Below, one piece after another: positions 6,232 through 12,384 of a DNA stretch of 12,896 bases. Within the stretch, counting starts at the first letter, position 1; the number at the start of each line of letters is the position of its first letter. The notes beneath the pieces were generated by a model. That model saw nothing but the letters and a program-made list of their open reading frames with translations, ran no database searches and was not told where the DNA came from. This DNA comes from an uncultured Candidatus Melainabacteria bacterium (GTDB lineage Bacteria > Cyanobacteriota > Vampirovibrionia > Gastranaerophilales > Gastranaerophilaceae). The DNA is taken from the NCBI GenBank assembly GCA_934675685.1, contig CAKURL010000038.1, positions 1 through 12,896 on the forward strand, in the 5' to 3' direction. The translations under genes and the position numbers were made by a program.

Positions 6232-7248
6232 TTGGAAAATTTTTTAAAAAATTGTAATTTTACAAACTTTTCTTTTTATTTTTTAGTGTTTTTGCTAATT
6301 GTTTTTGTTTTTACAAATAGCGATATTGCAATCATGCTCTTTGCTGCGATTGTTTTAGCGTGTTCTATGAATCCTTTGGTGGATAGATTAAATAAAAAAA
6401 TGAAAAGGCCTTTAGCTGTGGCTTTGGTCTTTTTGGGAGTATTTTTGCTTTTGGCTTTGATATTTGTTCCTTTGATTGTAATAGGGGCTTATGAAATCAA
6501 GTCTTTGGCTTCTGAGTTTCCTACATACATTTCTAATATCGAAAATTTTATTCAAAAATATCCATTTTTAAACAGTTTAAATCCAAATTTAAACTGGGAC
6601 GAGATGTTTTCTTCTGTTTCAAACTTTGCTTCTCAAATAATTGAAAATACTTTTGAAATCACAAAAAGCTTTGGCTCTGCTTTGATATATATCCTTGTTT
6701 GTGTAATTTTTATTTTCTATTTTCTAGTCGACAAAGATTTGATTAAAGAAACGATTTTGAAGATGTTTCCAAGCTCTTTTAGACAAAATGCTACAAACAT
6801 AATAAACATCATAGGAAGAAGGATAGGGGGCTATGTCGCAGCGCAAGCGGCCGCGATTTTAAGCGTCGCTATTGTGATGACTTTGGGGCTTGTAATCTTT
6901 AGAATAGATTATGCGATTGTCCTTGGGCTTTTGACAGGGGTTTTGGATATTATTCCTGTAATAGGTCCTGCTATTGCTCTTGTAGTTTGCCTTGTTTCTA
7001 CTTATGAAGCTGGCATGGGCGCGATTTTAGCTGTGATTTTTGTTTTTGCTTTGGCGCAACTTATCGAAAACAACTTTGTTCGCCCTTATGCTTTTGGAAA
7101 ATTATTAAATCTTCACCCGATTGTGATATTTTTGTTTATCTTTGTTGCGACAAAATACCTTGGAGTTATAGGTACGCTCTTTGCGCCTGCGATTGCGGCT
7201 GTTGTATGTGTTTTGGTTGAAGAAGTTTACATAAAGAATTTGAAATAA
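6232..7248 (+). CDS. AI-2E family transporter (UPF0118/YdiK-PerM type permease)
   Basis: This 338-residue inner membrane protein belongs to the AI-2E transporter family. Members have been linked to autoinducer-2 export (TqsA) or Na+/H+ antiport, but most have no proven substrate. Layout: two N-terminal membrane segments (about 15-28 and 30-46), a third at 61-85, a soluble loop with aromatic and Asn residues (90-145), and a C-terminal bundle. The bundle has the family motif GVLDIIPVIGP at 236-246, QLIENNFVRPY at 276-286 and LHPIVIF at 294-300. Length and motif order are normal. The start is a TTG at 6232, supported by AGG 8 bases upstream; the next in-frame ATG would cut off the first membrane segments. 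It has its own promoter and appears to be a single-gene unit. Quorum-sensing export should not be assumed. Confidence 0.88.
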   Translation: MENFLKNCNFTNFSFYFLVFLLIVFVFTNSDIAIMLFAAIVLACSMNPLVDRLNKKMKRPLAVALVFLGVFLLLALIFVPLIVIGAYEIKSLASEFPTYISNIENFIQKYPFLNSLNPNLNWDEMFSSVSNFASQIIENTFEITKSFGSALIYILVCVIFIFYFLVDKDLIKETILKMFPSSFRQNATNIINIIGRRIGGYVAAQAAAILSVAIVMTLGLVIFRIDYAIVLGLLTGVLDIIPVIGPAIALVVCLVSTYEAGMGAILAVIFVFALAQLIENNFVRPYAFGKLLNLHPIVIFLFIFVATKYLGVIGTLFAPAIAAVVCVLVEEVYIKNLK

Positions 7249-7284
7249 TTTTACAAAAATTCATTATGTTAAATTTTGTTAAAA
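7249..7284 (+). terminator. Possible AT-rich terminator hairpin after the AI-2E gene
   Basis: The hairpin begins right after the stop codon: TTTTAC-AAAA (7249-7258) pairs with TTTT-G-TTAAAA (7274-7284) with a one-base bulge, enclosing a short loop. It has only one C-G pair and no following T run, so termination is uncertain. Confidence 0.25.
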
Positions 7285-7321
7285 GAAAATGTTTAAAAAT
7301 CGCTAAAATATCAAAAAAATA

Positions 7322-7350
7322 TTGACTTTGGACATTGTTTATAATGTAAT
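7322..7350 (+). promoter_or_regulatory. Promoter of the rpsL-rpsG operon
   Basis: TTGACT at 7322-7327, a 17-base spacer and TGTAAT at 7345-7350 make a good sigma-70-type promoter. A perfect TATAAT at 7340-7345 is also present but is only 12 bases from that -35 and has no alternative partner. Transcription would start near 7357, with a leader of about 27 bases. Confidence 0.55.
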
Positions 7351-7383
7351 AATAAATACAGTAACTACTATTAAGGGGAAAAT

Positions 7384-7764
7384 ATGCCTACTATAAATCA
7401 ATTAATCAAAAAAGAAAGACAAAAAATTCAAGATAAAACTAAATCGCCGGCTCTTACAAGCTGTCCACAAAGACGCGGGGTTTGCACAAGAGTTTATACA
7501 ACAACTCCTAAAAAACCTAACTCAGCTATGAGAAAAGTTGCACGTGTTCGCTTGACAAACGGATTTGAAGTTACTTCATATATCCCAGGCATTGGCCACA
7601 ATTTGCAAGAGCACTCTGTTGTGCTGATCAGAGGCGGAAGAGTTAAGGACCTTCCCGGTGTTAGATATCATATCATCAGAGGTACTTTAGATACTCAAGG
7701 TGTTGCAAACAGAATGCAATCAAGATCTAAATATGGTACTAAGAAAGCTAAAGCGAAAAAATAA
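7384..7764 (+). CDS. rpsL: 30S ribosomal protein S12 (uS12)
   Basis: S12 sits at the decoding centre of the 30S subunit and controls tRNA selection accuracy. The 126 residues match the family throughout: CPQRRGVCTRVYTTTPKKPNSA at 27-48, the loop with VKDLPGVRY at 87-95, and a lysine-rich tail. Lys43 and Lys88, classic sites of streptomycin-resistance changes, are the ordinary residues. Asp89, which RimO methylthiolates in E. coli, is present. The stretch YIPGIGHNLQEHSVV and RYHIIRGTLDT match cyanobacterial S12 as I remember it, and this is the best clue to the host lineage. A strong ribosome site AAGGGG (7373-7378) lies 5 bases before the ATG. First gene of a two-gene operon with rpsG, 16 bases downstream. 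Confidence 0.98.
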   Translation: MPTINQLIKKERQKIQDKTKSPALTSCPQRRGVCTRVYTTTPKKPNSAMRKVARVRLTNGFEVTSYIPGIGHNLQEHSVVLIRGGRVKDLPGVRYHIIRGTLDTQGVANRMQSRSKYGTKKAKAKK

Positions 7765-7780
7765 GAAAGGTTAATATTCA

Positions 7781-8251
7781 ATGTCAAGAAGATCTAAACC
7801 GGCAAAAAGAATTCCAGCACCGGATCCATTATATAACAGTGTAGATATCGCTAAATTCATCAACAGATTAATGAAAAAAGGCAAAAAATCTGTTGCTCAA
7901 AGAATTTTCTATTCTACAATGGAAGCAGTTCAAGGTAAAACTAAAGAAGAACCAGTTGAAACATTCAAAAAAGCGCTTACAAACGCTACACCTTTAATCG
8001 AAGTTAAAGCTCGTCGTATCGGTGGTTCTACTTACCAAGTGCCTATTGATGTTAAACCTGAAAGAGGTATTGCTCTTGCTTCTCAATGGATTATTGAATC
8101 AGCAAGAAAAAGAGGCGGCAAATCTATGATTGAAAAATTAACAAACGAAATCATGGACGCTTCAAATTCTATGGGCGCTGCAGTTAAGAAAAAAGAAGAT
8201 ACTCATAAAATGGCTGAAGCAAACAAAGCATTTGTTCACTACAGATACTAA
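7781..8251 (+). CDS. rpsG: 30S ribosomal protein S7 (uS7)
   Basis: S7 starts assembly of the 30S head by binding the 3' major domain of 16S rRNA and lines the E-site exit channel. The 156 residues are the usual bacterial length. Landmarks are MSRRSKPAKR at the start, LMKKGKKSVAQRI (30-42), NATPLIEVKARRIGGSTYQVP (68-88) and the C-terminal THKMAEANKAFVHYRY (141-156). AAAGG at 7766-7770 is 10 bases before the ATG. In the usual str operon fusA and tuf would follow; here a strong terminator begins 42 bases after the stop, so the operon ends with rpsG. S7 of E. coli represses its own operon by binding the rpsL-rpsG spacer, but the 16-base spacer here is too short for the E. coli-type structure. Confidence 0.98.
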   Translation: MSRRSKPAKRIPAPDPLYNSVDIAKFINRLMKKGKKSVAQRIFYSTMEAVQGKTKEEPVETFKKALTNATPLIEVKARRIGGSTYQVPIDVKPERGIALASQWIIESARKRGGKSMIEKLTNEIMDASNSMGAAVKKKEDTHKMAEANKAFVHYRY

Positions 8252-8293
8252 TTTGAATATTCTTCAGAAAATTATAAAACATAAAACAAGTTT

Positions 8294-8326
8294 AAAACCG
8301 ACTAAAGTAAAATTAGTCGGTTTTTT
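8294..8326 (+). terminator. Strong intrinsic terminator after rpsG
   Basis: A perfect 12-bp stem (8294-8305 with 8313-8324, core CCGACTAA) has a 7-base loop and ends in six T. On the opposite strand it is followed by a short T run, so it may also stop the convergent transcript of the 8384-8788 gene. This is the clearest terminator in the window. Confidence 0.9.
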
Positions 8327-8332
8327 AATTGC

Positions 8333-8353
8333 TAACTACTAACTATTAACTAT
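8333..8353. repeat. Three tandem 7-base repeats (TAACTAY)
   Basis: TAACTAC, TAACTAT and TAACTAT follow each other without gaps at 8333-8339, 8340-8346 and 8347-8353. A degenerate fourth unit, TAATTTA, follows at 8354-8360. The array lies in the convergent gap between the rpsG terminator and the end of the next gene. No function can be read from it. Confidence 0.6.
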
Positions 8354-8383
8354 TAATTTATTGATTATAGTTTTATTTTAAAA

Positions 8384-8788
8384 TTATGTTTTGGAATTTG
8401 CGCTATTTGGAAAAATTCTGCCAATCAACACTTCAAAAGCTGCGGCCATAAATTTATCCCCAAGAGAGCTTTCTTCATTTTCTTCTTCTGTTGAATTTTC
8501 TTTTTCGCCCCCTAAAAATGCTTCAAGCAGGGTTTTAAAAATATTATTTTCTTCTTCTTTTAGGGTTTTATTTTCTTTAGAATTTATAGAATTTTCTTTT
8601 TCTTCATCTAGCTTCATTTGCTCAAATGTGTCTTTGCAAAAATCCATGATGTCGGTGCTTGCTTTTATAATTTTTTTATCTGTTTCGTAGTCAAATAAAG
8701 GTTCGTATTGTTCTTCTTTATTTTTGTTGTTATTTAAAGAATAATGTCTTGCGTTTTCGCTTGCGCTTGATATACCATCAACTTGCAT
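8384..8788 (-). CDS. Hypothetical acidic protein, 134 residues
   Basis: I do not recognise the family. The protein is strongly acidic and rich in Glu, Asn, Lys and Ser. Residues 1-23 are polar and look disordered, 29-62 (with FDYETDKKIIKASTDIMDFCKDTFEQMKL, shortened here) could form helices, 63-110 is a low-complexity Glu/Asn/Lys stretch, and 110-127 is a more hydrophobic helix, SLGDKFMAAAFEVLIGRIF. There is no signal peptide or clear membrane segment. The single Cys is in the central helix. A good ribosome site, GGGAG (minus strand, 8799-8795), lies 6 bases before the ATG, which supports translation. A terminator separates it from the upstream exporter gene; its own promoter is not obvious, so it may depend on read-through. 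The MQVDGIS opening resembles short unknown proteins I associate with Gastranaerophilales. Confidence 0.7.
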   Translation of the reverse strand: MQVDGISSASENARHYSLNNNKNKEEQYEPLFDYETDKKIIKASTDIMDFCKDTFEQMKLDEEKENSINSKENKTLKEEENNIFKTLLEAFLGGEKENSTEEENEESSLGDKFMAAAFEVLIGRIFPNSANSKT

Positions 8789-8814
8789 TGTTTTCTCCCT
8801 GATATAAATAAAAT

Positions 8815-8847
8815 AAAAAATCTCTTGTTTATATAAAGAGATTTTTT
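8815..8847 (-). terminator. Terminator after the DHA2 exporter gene
   Basis: A perfect 12-bp stem (8815-8826 with 8836-8847, core TCTCTT with AAGAGA) with a 9-base loop is flanked by six A on one side and six T on the other, so it could work on both strands. It lies 32 bases past the stop of the exporter gene and before the 134-residue gene. Confidence 0.75.
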
Positions 8848-8878
8848 ATCTAAAAATTGCCTAATTTTTATATATTTT

Positions 8879-10285
8879 TTATAGCTTTTCGTGTTTATAA
8901 GCTTTGTGGGCTAAATAAGACAACAATGTGCAAACAAGCCCAAAGATGATAGCAAACCAAATAGCGCCTTTGTACCCTGAAATAAATGCCATTGTTTCAT
9001 TTAAGCCTTTTTCTATTGAAATTTGTTTTACGAAATCAAAAATCGAAACAGAAATCGTAATTCCTAAAAGCATGCCGACATTTCGAAACATAGCTAAAAT
9101 CCCAGAAGCTATCCCCATTTTCCCAGGAGGCGCTACAGACACAATTAAAGCGTTCACAGAAGGCTGATAACAGCCGGAGCCCGCTCCGATGAGCGCTTGG
9201 CCAAGTAAAATGTTCCAATATGTCAAATGGTCTGAAACAGTTAAAAACAAAATATACCCTAAAACAATCAAAACTGTCCCTGTCGTCATAAGGATTGAGC
9301 TATGGAGTTTTTTTGTCATTTTTCCATTTAACAAAGCCATCACCATAAACATTATTGAAAATGGCAAAATCAAAACAGCCGTCATAAAAGGAGTCTGTTT
9401 TAAGACTTCTTGAGTGTAAAACGGGAATAAAAGTGCATTTGTAAAAAGCGCAAAATAAGCAACTAAAAGCGCAAAGTTTCCATAAGAAAACACTTTTGAT
9501 TTAAACAATTCAAAGTTGATGACAGGGTAGGAGATGTGTTTTTCTTGAATATAGAAAATTAGTGCAAAAACAACAAAAATCACAAAAAGCGAGATGACTC
9601 TTTGGCTTCCCCAGCCCCAAGCATGGCCTTTTGCAATGATTAAAAGCATAGATAAAGTTGCGATTAATTGATAAACCATGCCAAAATAGTCAAATTTGAA
9701 TTCTGATTTGTGGACGATTTCAGGGATAAATTTCATGGAATAATATGCGCCTAAAAGCCCTATTATAATGCTCGGAACAAAAATTGCTCTCCAAGAAACA
9801 TAATGCATTAAAAATCCGCCTATCATGGGCCCTGACATGCCGGCTAACGCCATCAAAGCAGTCGAAAAGCCCAAAGCTTTTGCTCTTTTGTTTCCTTTGA
9901 ATATTGAAGAAATAATTGCATAGTTGTTTGAAAGTAAAATGCTTGCCCCTGTGGCTTGGATTATTCTTGATATTATTAAGCTTATTAAATTAAAAGATAA
10001 AATATTAAATAATGCGCCAAGAGCAAAGATTAAATAGCCTAAAGCGTATAAATTTTTTCTTGAAATTAAGTCGTTTAATTTTCCAAAAAGGGTCAAAAAA
10101 GTGGATAATATTAAAATATAAGCAGTGACTGCCCATTGTGCAGTTGAAATATTTACGTTAAAATTCTTTGCAATTTCATAAAGCGCAACATTTACGGTAT
10201 TAGAATCCATCATTGCCAAAAAGCCGCCAATCGCGCTCACTGTAAAGATTATCCATTTTAATTTATGAGTTTGTTCGTTATACAT
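8879..10285 (-). CDS. MFS transporter, DHA2 (EmrB/QacA) drug-exporter type
   Basis: A 468-residue inner membrane protein with about 14 hydrophobic segments, typical of the drug:H+ antiporter-2 branch of the major facilitator superfamily; it probably exports toxic organic compounds. Motifs: MDSNTVNVALYEIA near residues 26-39 (family LDxTIVNVALP-like), STAQWAVTAYIL in helix 2, motif A variant GKLNDLISRKNLYALGYL at the helix 2-3 loop, and antiporter motif C ALAGMSGPMIGGFL followed by WRAIFVPSIIIG. The C-half has GQALIGAGSGCYQPSVNALI. I place the start at the ATG at 10285, not a possible ATG at 10336, because the extra 17 residues would lie upstream of the likely promoter and the family begins near here; GAGAG precedes it. 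It is divergent from the aminotransferase gene, and no regulator gene is adjacent. No EmrA-like partner is seen. Substrate unknown. Confidence 0.88.
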   Translation of the reverse strand: MYNEQTHKLKWIIFTVSAIGGFLAMMDSNTVNVALYEIAKNFNVNISTAQWAVTAYILILSTFLTLFGKLNDLISRKNLYALGYLIFALGALFNILSFNLISLIISRIIQATGASILLSNNYAIISSIFKGNKRAKALGFSTALMALAGMSGPMIGGFLMHYVSWRAIFVPSIIIGLLGAYYSMKFIPEIVHKSEFKFDYFGMVYQLIATLSMLLIIAKGHAWGWGSQRVISLFVIFVVFALIFYIQEKHISYPVINFELFKSKVFSYGNFALLVAYFALFTNALLFPFYTQEVLKQTPFMTAVLILPFSIMFMVMALLNGKMTKKLHSSILMTTGTVLIVLGYILFLTVSDHLTYWNILLGQALIGAGSGCYQPSVNALIVSVAPPGKMGIASGILAMFRNVGMLLGITISVSIFDFVKQISIEKGLNETMAFISGYKGAIWFAIIFGLVCTLLSYLAHKAYKHEKL

Positions 10286-10308
10286 TTTTTCTCTCTTTCT
10301 AAAATTTA

Positions 10309-10336
10309 ATATTATCACTTTAAATATTTCAGGCAA
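10309..10336 (-). promoter_or_regulatory. Probable promoter of the DHA2 exporter gene
   Basis: On the minus strand TTGCCT (10336-10331) is followed by 16 bases and TAATAT (10314-10309) with a preceding TGA, an extended -10. The start point would be near 10302, about 17 bases before the ATG at 10285. It overlaps the opposite-facing promoter candidate at 10319-10347. Confidence 0.4.
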
Positions 10337-10347
10337 TATAGTAGAAT
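10319..10347 (+). promoter_or_regulatory. Probable promoter of the aminotransferase gene
   Basis: TTTAAA (10319-10324), a 17-base spacer and TAGAAT (10342-10347) give a moderate sigma-70-type match. The start would be near 10354. Because it overlaps the exporter promoter on the other strand, RNA polymerase could not occupy both at once. Confidence 0.4.
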
Positions 10348-10387
10348 AAATTTACAAATTGGAATTAAAAAGAAAAAGAGGGAAATT

Positions 10388-11572
10388 ATGTTTGAAAAAT
10401 TTTTTTCAAAAAGGATTAACAACACACCATCATCGTTCATCAGAGAAATCTTAAAAGTTACACAAAAGCCGGAAATTATTTCTTTTGCAGGCGGCTTGCC
10501 GAACCCTATTTCTTTTCCACAAGAAGAATTAAAAATTTCCATGAACAGAATTGCAGAAGAATTTGGAGCGAAAATCTACCAATATTCAACTACTCTTGGG
10601 CTTGATAGCTTGAGGCAATATATTGTAGATAGATATAAAAAAATCTGGAATATGGATATAACTATTGATAACGTTATAATCACAACAGGCTCTCAACAAG
10701 CGCTTGATTTAATAGGTAAAGTTTTTGTAAACGAAGGCGAAAATGTTTTGGTTGAAAAACCTTCTTATCTTGGGCTTTTGCAAAGTTTTTGTATGTATTG
10801 CGCGAATTTTGTTGCTGTTCAATTAGATCCTGACGGCTTAAATATCGAAGACCTTCAAAGGACGATGGAAAAATATAATCCAAAAGTTGCATATTTAATT
10901 CCAAATTTCCAAAACCCAACAGGTTTGACTTATACAAAAGAAAAAAGAGAACAAATTTTTGATGTCATAAAAGATAAAGACATGATTTTAATTCAAGATG
11001 ACCCTTATGGCGAATTGCGCTTCACGGACGACGAAAGAATTCCATACATCGGGCTAAACAAAAGCGAAAAAAATATCTATCTTGGCTCTTTTTCAAAAAT
11101 CGTTACCCCTGGAATGAGGCTTGGTTATATCATTGCAAACAAAGAAATAATTAAAATGCTAGAAACTGCAAAACAAGCTTCTGACTTGCATTCAAATATC
11201 TTTGGGCAATATTTAATTTCAGATTATTTATACCATAACGATCTTGATAAACACATTGAAAAAATCAAAAAATTATATAAATCTCAAGCTCAAGCAATGG
11301 TTCAAGCGATGGAAGAATATTTTCCAAAAACCGTTTCTTTCACTCGTCCAAAAGGCGGCATGTTCTCTTGGGTGACTCTAGAAGAAGGAAAATCTTCTTT
11401 GGAATTGTTCAACAAAGCGATTAAGAAAAACGTCGCTTTTGTCCCCGGAAACCCTTTTTATGTTGAACAAAATAAAGACGTAAATACTTTAAGGTTGAAC
11501 TACACAAATGCCGACAATGAAACAATCAAAGAAGGCGTTAAAAGATTAGCTCAAAGTTTAGATGAAATTTAA
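10388..11572 (+). CDS. PLP-dependent aminotransferase, class I/II (LysN/MocR-like family)
   Basis: A cytosolic fold-type I transaminase of 394 residues, of the group related to 2-aminoadipate aminotransferase (LysN) and MocR catalytic domains, which act on broad or aromatic/branched amino acids. Motifs: ISFAGGLPNP (31-40), YQYSTTLGLDSLRQYI (64-79), TTGSQQALDLIGK (99-111) for cofactor phosphate, PNFQNPTG (172-179) with Asn176, QDDPYGELRF (203-212) with Asp205 and Tyr207 contacting PLP, SFSKIVTPGMRLGY (234-247) with Lys237 as the Schiff-base lysine, and Arg369 in TLRLNY as the substrate carboxylate binder. No N-terminal GntR-type DNA-binding domain, so it is an enzyme, not a MocR regulator. AGAGGG (10377-10382) precedes the ATG by 5 bases. 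Exact amino acid substrate cannot be read from sequence. Confidence 0.92.
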   Translation: MFEKFFSKRINNTPSSFIREILKVTQKPEIISFAGGLPNPISFPQEELKISMNRIAEEFGAKIYQYSTTLGLDSLRQYIVDRYKKIWNMDITIDNVIITTGSQQALDLIGKVFVNEGENVLVEKPSYLGLLQSFCMYCANFVAVQLDPDGLNIEDLQRTMEKYNPKVAYLIPNFQNPTGLTYTKEKREQIFDVIKDKDMILIQDDPYGELRFTDDERIPYIGLNKSEKNIYLGSFSKIVTPGMRLGYIIANKEIIKMLETAKQASDLHSNIFGQYLISDYLYHNDLDKHIEKIKKLYKSQAQAMVQAMEEYFPKTVSFTRPKGGMFSWVTLEEGKSSLELFNKAIKKNVAFVPGNPFYVEQNKDVNTLRLNYTNADNETIKEGVKRLAQSLDEI

Positions 11573-11590
11573 AAGTTCAATAGCAAAAAA

Positions 11591-11643
11591 TTTTTTTGAG
11601 AGATTTTGTATCTTAGCTATTAAGGTATGAAATCTCAAAGAAA
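11591..11643 (+). other. Long imperfect hairpin immediately upstream of the 202-residue gene
   Basis: The arms 11591-11600 plus 11603-11615 and 11621-11633 plus 11634-11643 can form 23 base pairs (a few G-U) around a 5-base loop, GCTAT, with one 2-base bulge at 11601-11602. On the plus strand it is followed by purines and the ribosome site GAGGA (11645-11649), not a T run, so it is not an ordinary terminator for the aminotransferase. It may be a stabilising or regulatory 5' element, a processing site, or the arms of a decayed insertion. Confidence 0.6.
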
Positions 11644-11655
11644 AGAGGATAATTA

Positions 11656-12264
11656 ATGAATATAAAGCCAATAGGAGCGCTTAATTTTTTTTCTAAAGCT
11701 ATAACAAGTGCAAAAAGCGCTATTTCTTCAAAAGCGCAAGTTTTTAAAGACAATTTTCATCATAAGACTCAAAAAGTGACTTTTGTTTCTTCAAGAGATT
11801 CTTTTGAAAAATTAGACGAAAATATTCAAAAAGCAAAAACTGCTTATTTAAAAGGTGAAAGCTTTGAAAATGTTAAAAATAACGCCACAAAAAACCACAC
11901 AAAAGCAGAAAAAAAGCTCATAAAAGCGCAGCTTCAAAAAATGAGAGAAGATATTAATCAAGATAATCTCGAAGGAAAAGAAGTGCAAAAAATTGCTTCT
12001 CAAATTTCAAATGATGCTTTTGTAAATGCGAAAGGAATTTCAAAAAACGCAAACGTTATTCCAAAAGAAGATGTAAATAAGACTCTTGGGCTTTTGGATA
12101 GAGCTATCTGGGAAGGTTCTGTTGTAGCCACAGCAAAAAGGCAAATGGCGCAATTTCACCCGACAAGAAAAAACAAAAGAGCTTTTCAATATTTTGAAAA
12201 TCAAAAAGAAAAAATAAAAATTGTTTCAAAAAAAGCTCAAGAAAAACTTCAAGCTAAAAAATAA
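11656..12264 (+). CDS. Hypothetical basic, lysine-rich protein, 202 residues
   Basis: I do not recognise the family. The protein is strongly basic, with many Lys and Ala and no Cys, signal peptide or clear membrane segment; nearly all of it should be helical. Residues 1-35 (MNIKPIGALNFFSKAITSAK...) form an amphipathic start, 48-110 are charged helix with KAEKKLIKAQLQKMREDI-like heptad character suggesting a coiled coil, 110-150 is more mixed, with ISNDAFVNAKGISKNANVI, and 150-202 includes LDRAIWEGSVVATAKRQMAQ and a Lys-rich tail. GAGGA at 11645-11649, 6 bases before the ATG, and a terminator after the stop support a real gene. It has a hairpin leader. The MNIKPIG start resembles small proteins common in Gastranaerophilales. 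DNA-, RNA- or ribosome-binding is possible from charge only. Confidence 0.75.
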   Translation: MNIKPIGALNFFSKAITSAKSAISSKAQVFKDNFHHKTQKVTFVSSRDSFEKLDENIQKAKTAYLKGESFENVKNNATKNHTKAEKKLIKAQLQKMREDINQDNLEGKEVQKIASQISNDAFVNAKGISKNANVIPKEDVNKTLGLLDRAIWEGSVVATAKRQMAQFHPTRKNKRAFQYFENQKEKIKIVSKKAQEKLQAKK

Positions 12265-12277
12265 ATAATTAAACATA

Positions 12278-12314
12278 TTTTAAAAAAGGCAGCTAAAAAC
12301 TGTCTTTTTTAAAA
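12278..12314 (+). terminator. Intrinsic terminator after the 202-residue gene
   Basis: A 15-bp stem with one G-T pair (12278-12292 with 12300-12314, core AAGGCAG with CTGTCTT) and a 7-base loop contains a six-T run on the descending arm. It separates the hypothetical gene from pheT. Confidence 0.75.
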
Positions 12315-12324
12315 TGGTTTGTTG

Positions 12325-12330
12325 TATAAT
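12325..12330 (+). promoter_or_regulatory. -10 element of the pheT promoter
   Basis: A perfect TATAAT follows the preceding terminator by 10 bases and is the only promoter-like signal before pheT. The -35 region falls within the T-rich arm of that terminator and is poor. Transcription would start near 12337, giving a leader of about 48 bases. Confidence 0.45.
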
Positions 12331-12384
12331 GTTTGAGTTAATAAACAAATTTTAAGAGAAATAATTAAGAATAAGGAAATAAAA

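Noticed and set aside
6232..7248. A quorum-sensing role for the AI-2E family protein
   Set aside because: The family name comes from a single member; no luxS or lsr genes are visible and most members have other or unknown substrates.
7322..7345. TTGACT with TATAAT at 7340 as the rpsL promoter
   Set aside because: The spacer is only 12 bases; TGTAAT at 7345 gives the normal 17.
10286..10336. Longer start for the DHA2 exporter at 10336
   Set aside because: The 17 added residues would lie upstream of the best promoter candidate, have no ribosome site, and fall before the normal start of the family.
10388..11572. MocR-type transcription regulator
   Set aside because: The protein begins directly with the aminotransferase domain and lacks a winged-helix GntR domain.
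11591..11643. Terminator of the aminotransferase gene
   Set aside because: On the coding strand the hairpin is followed by purines and a ribosome site, not a T run.
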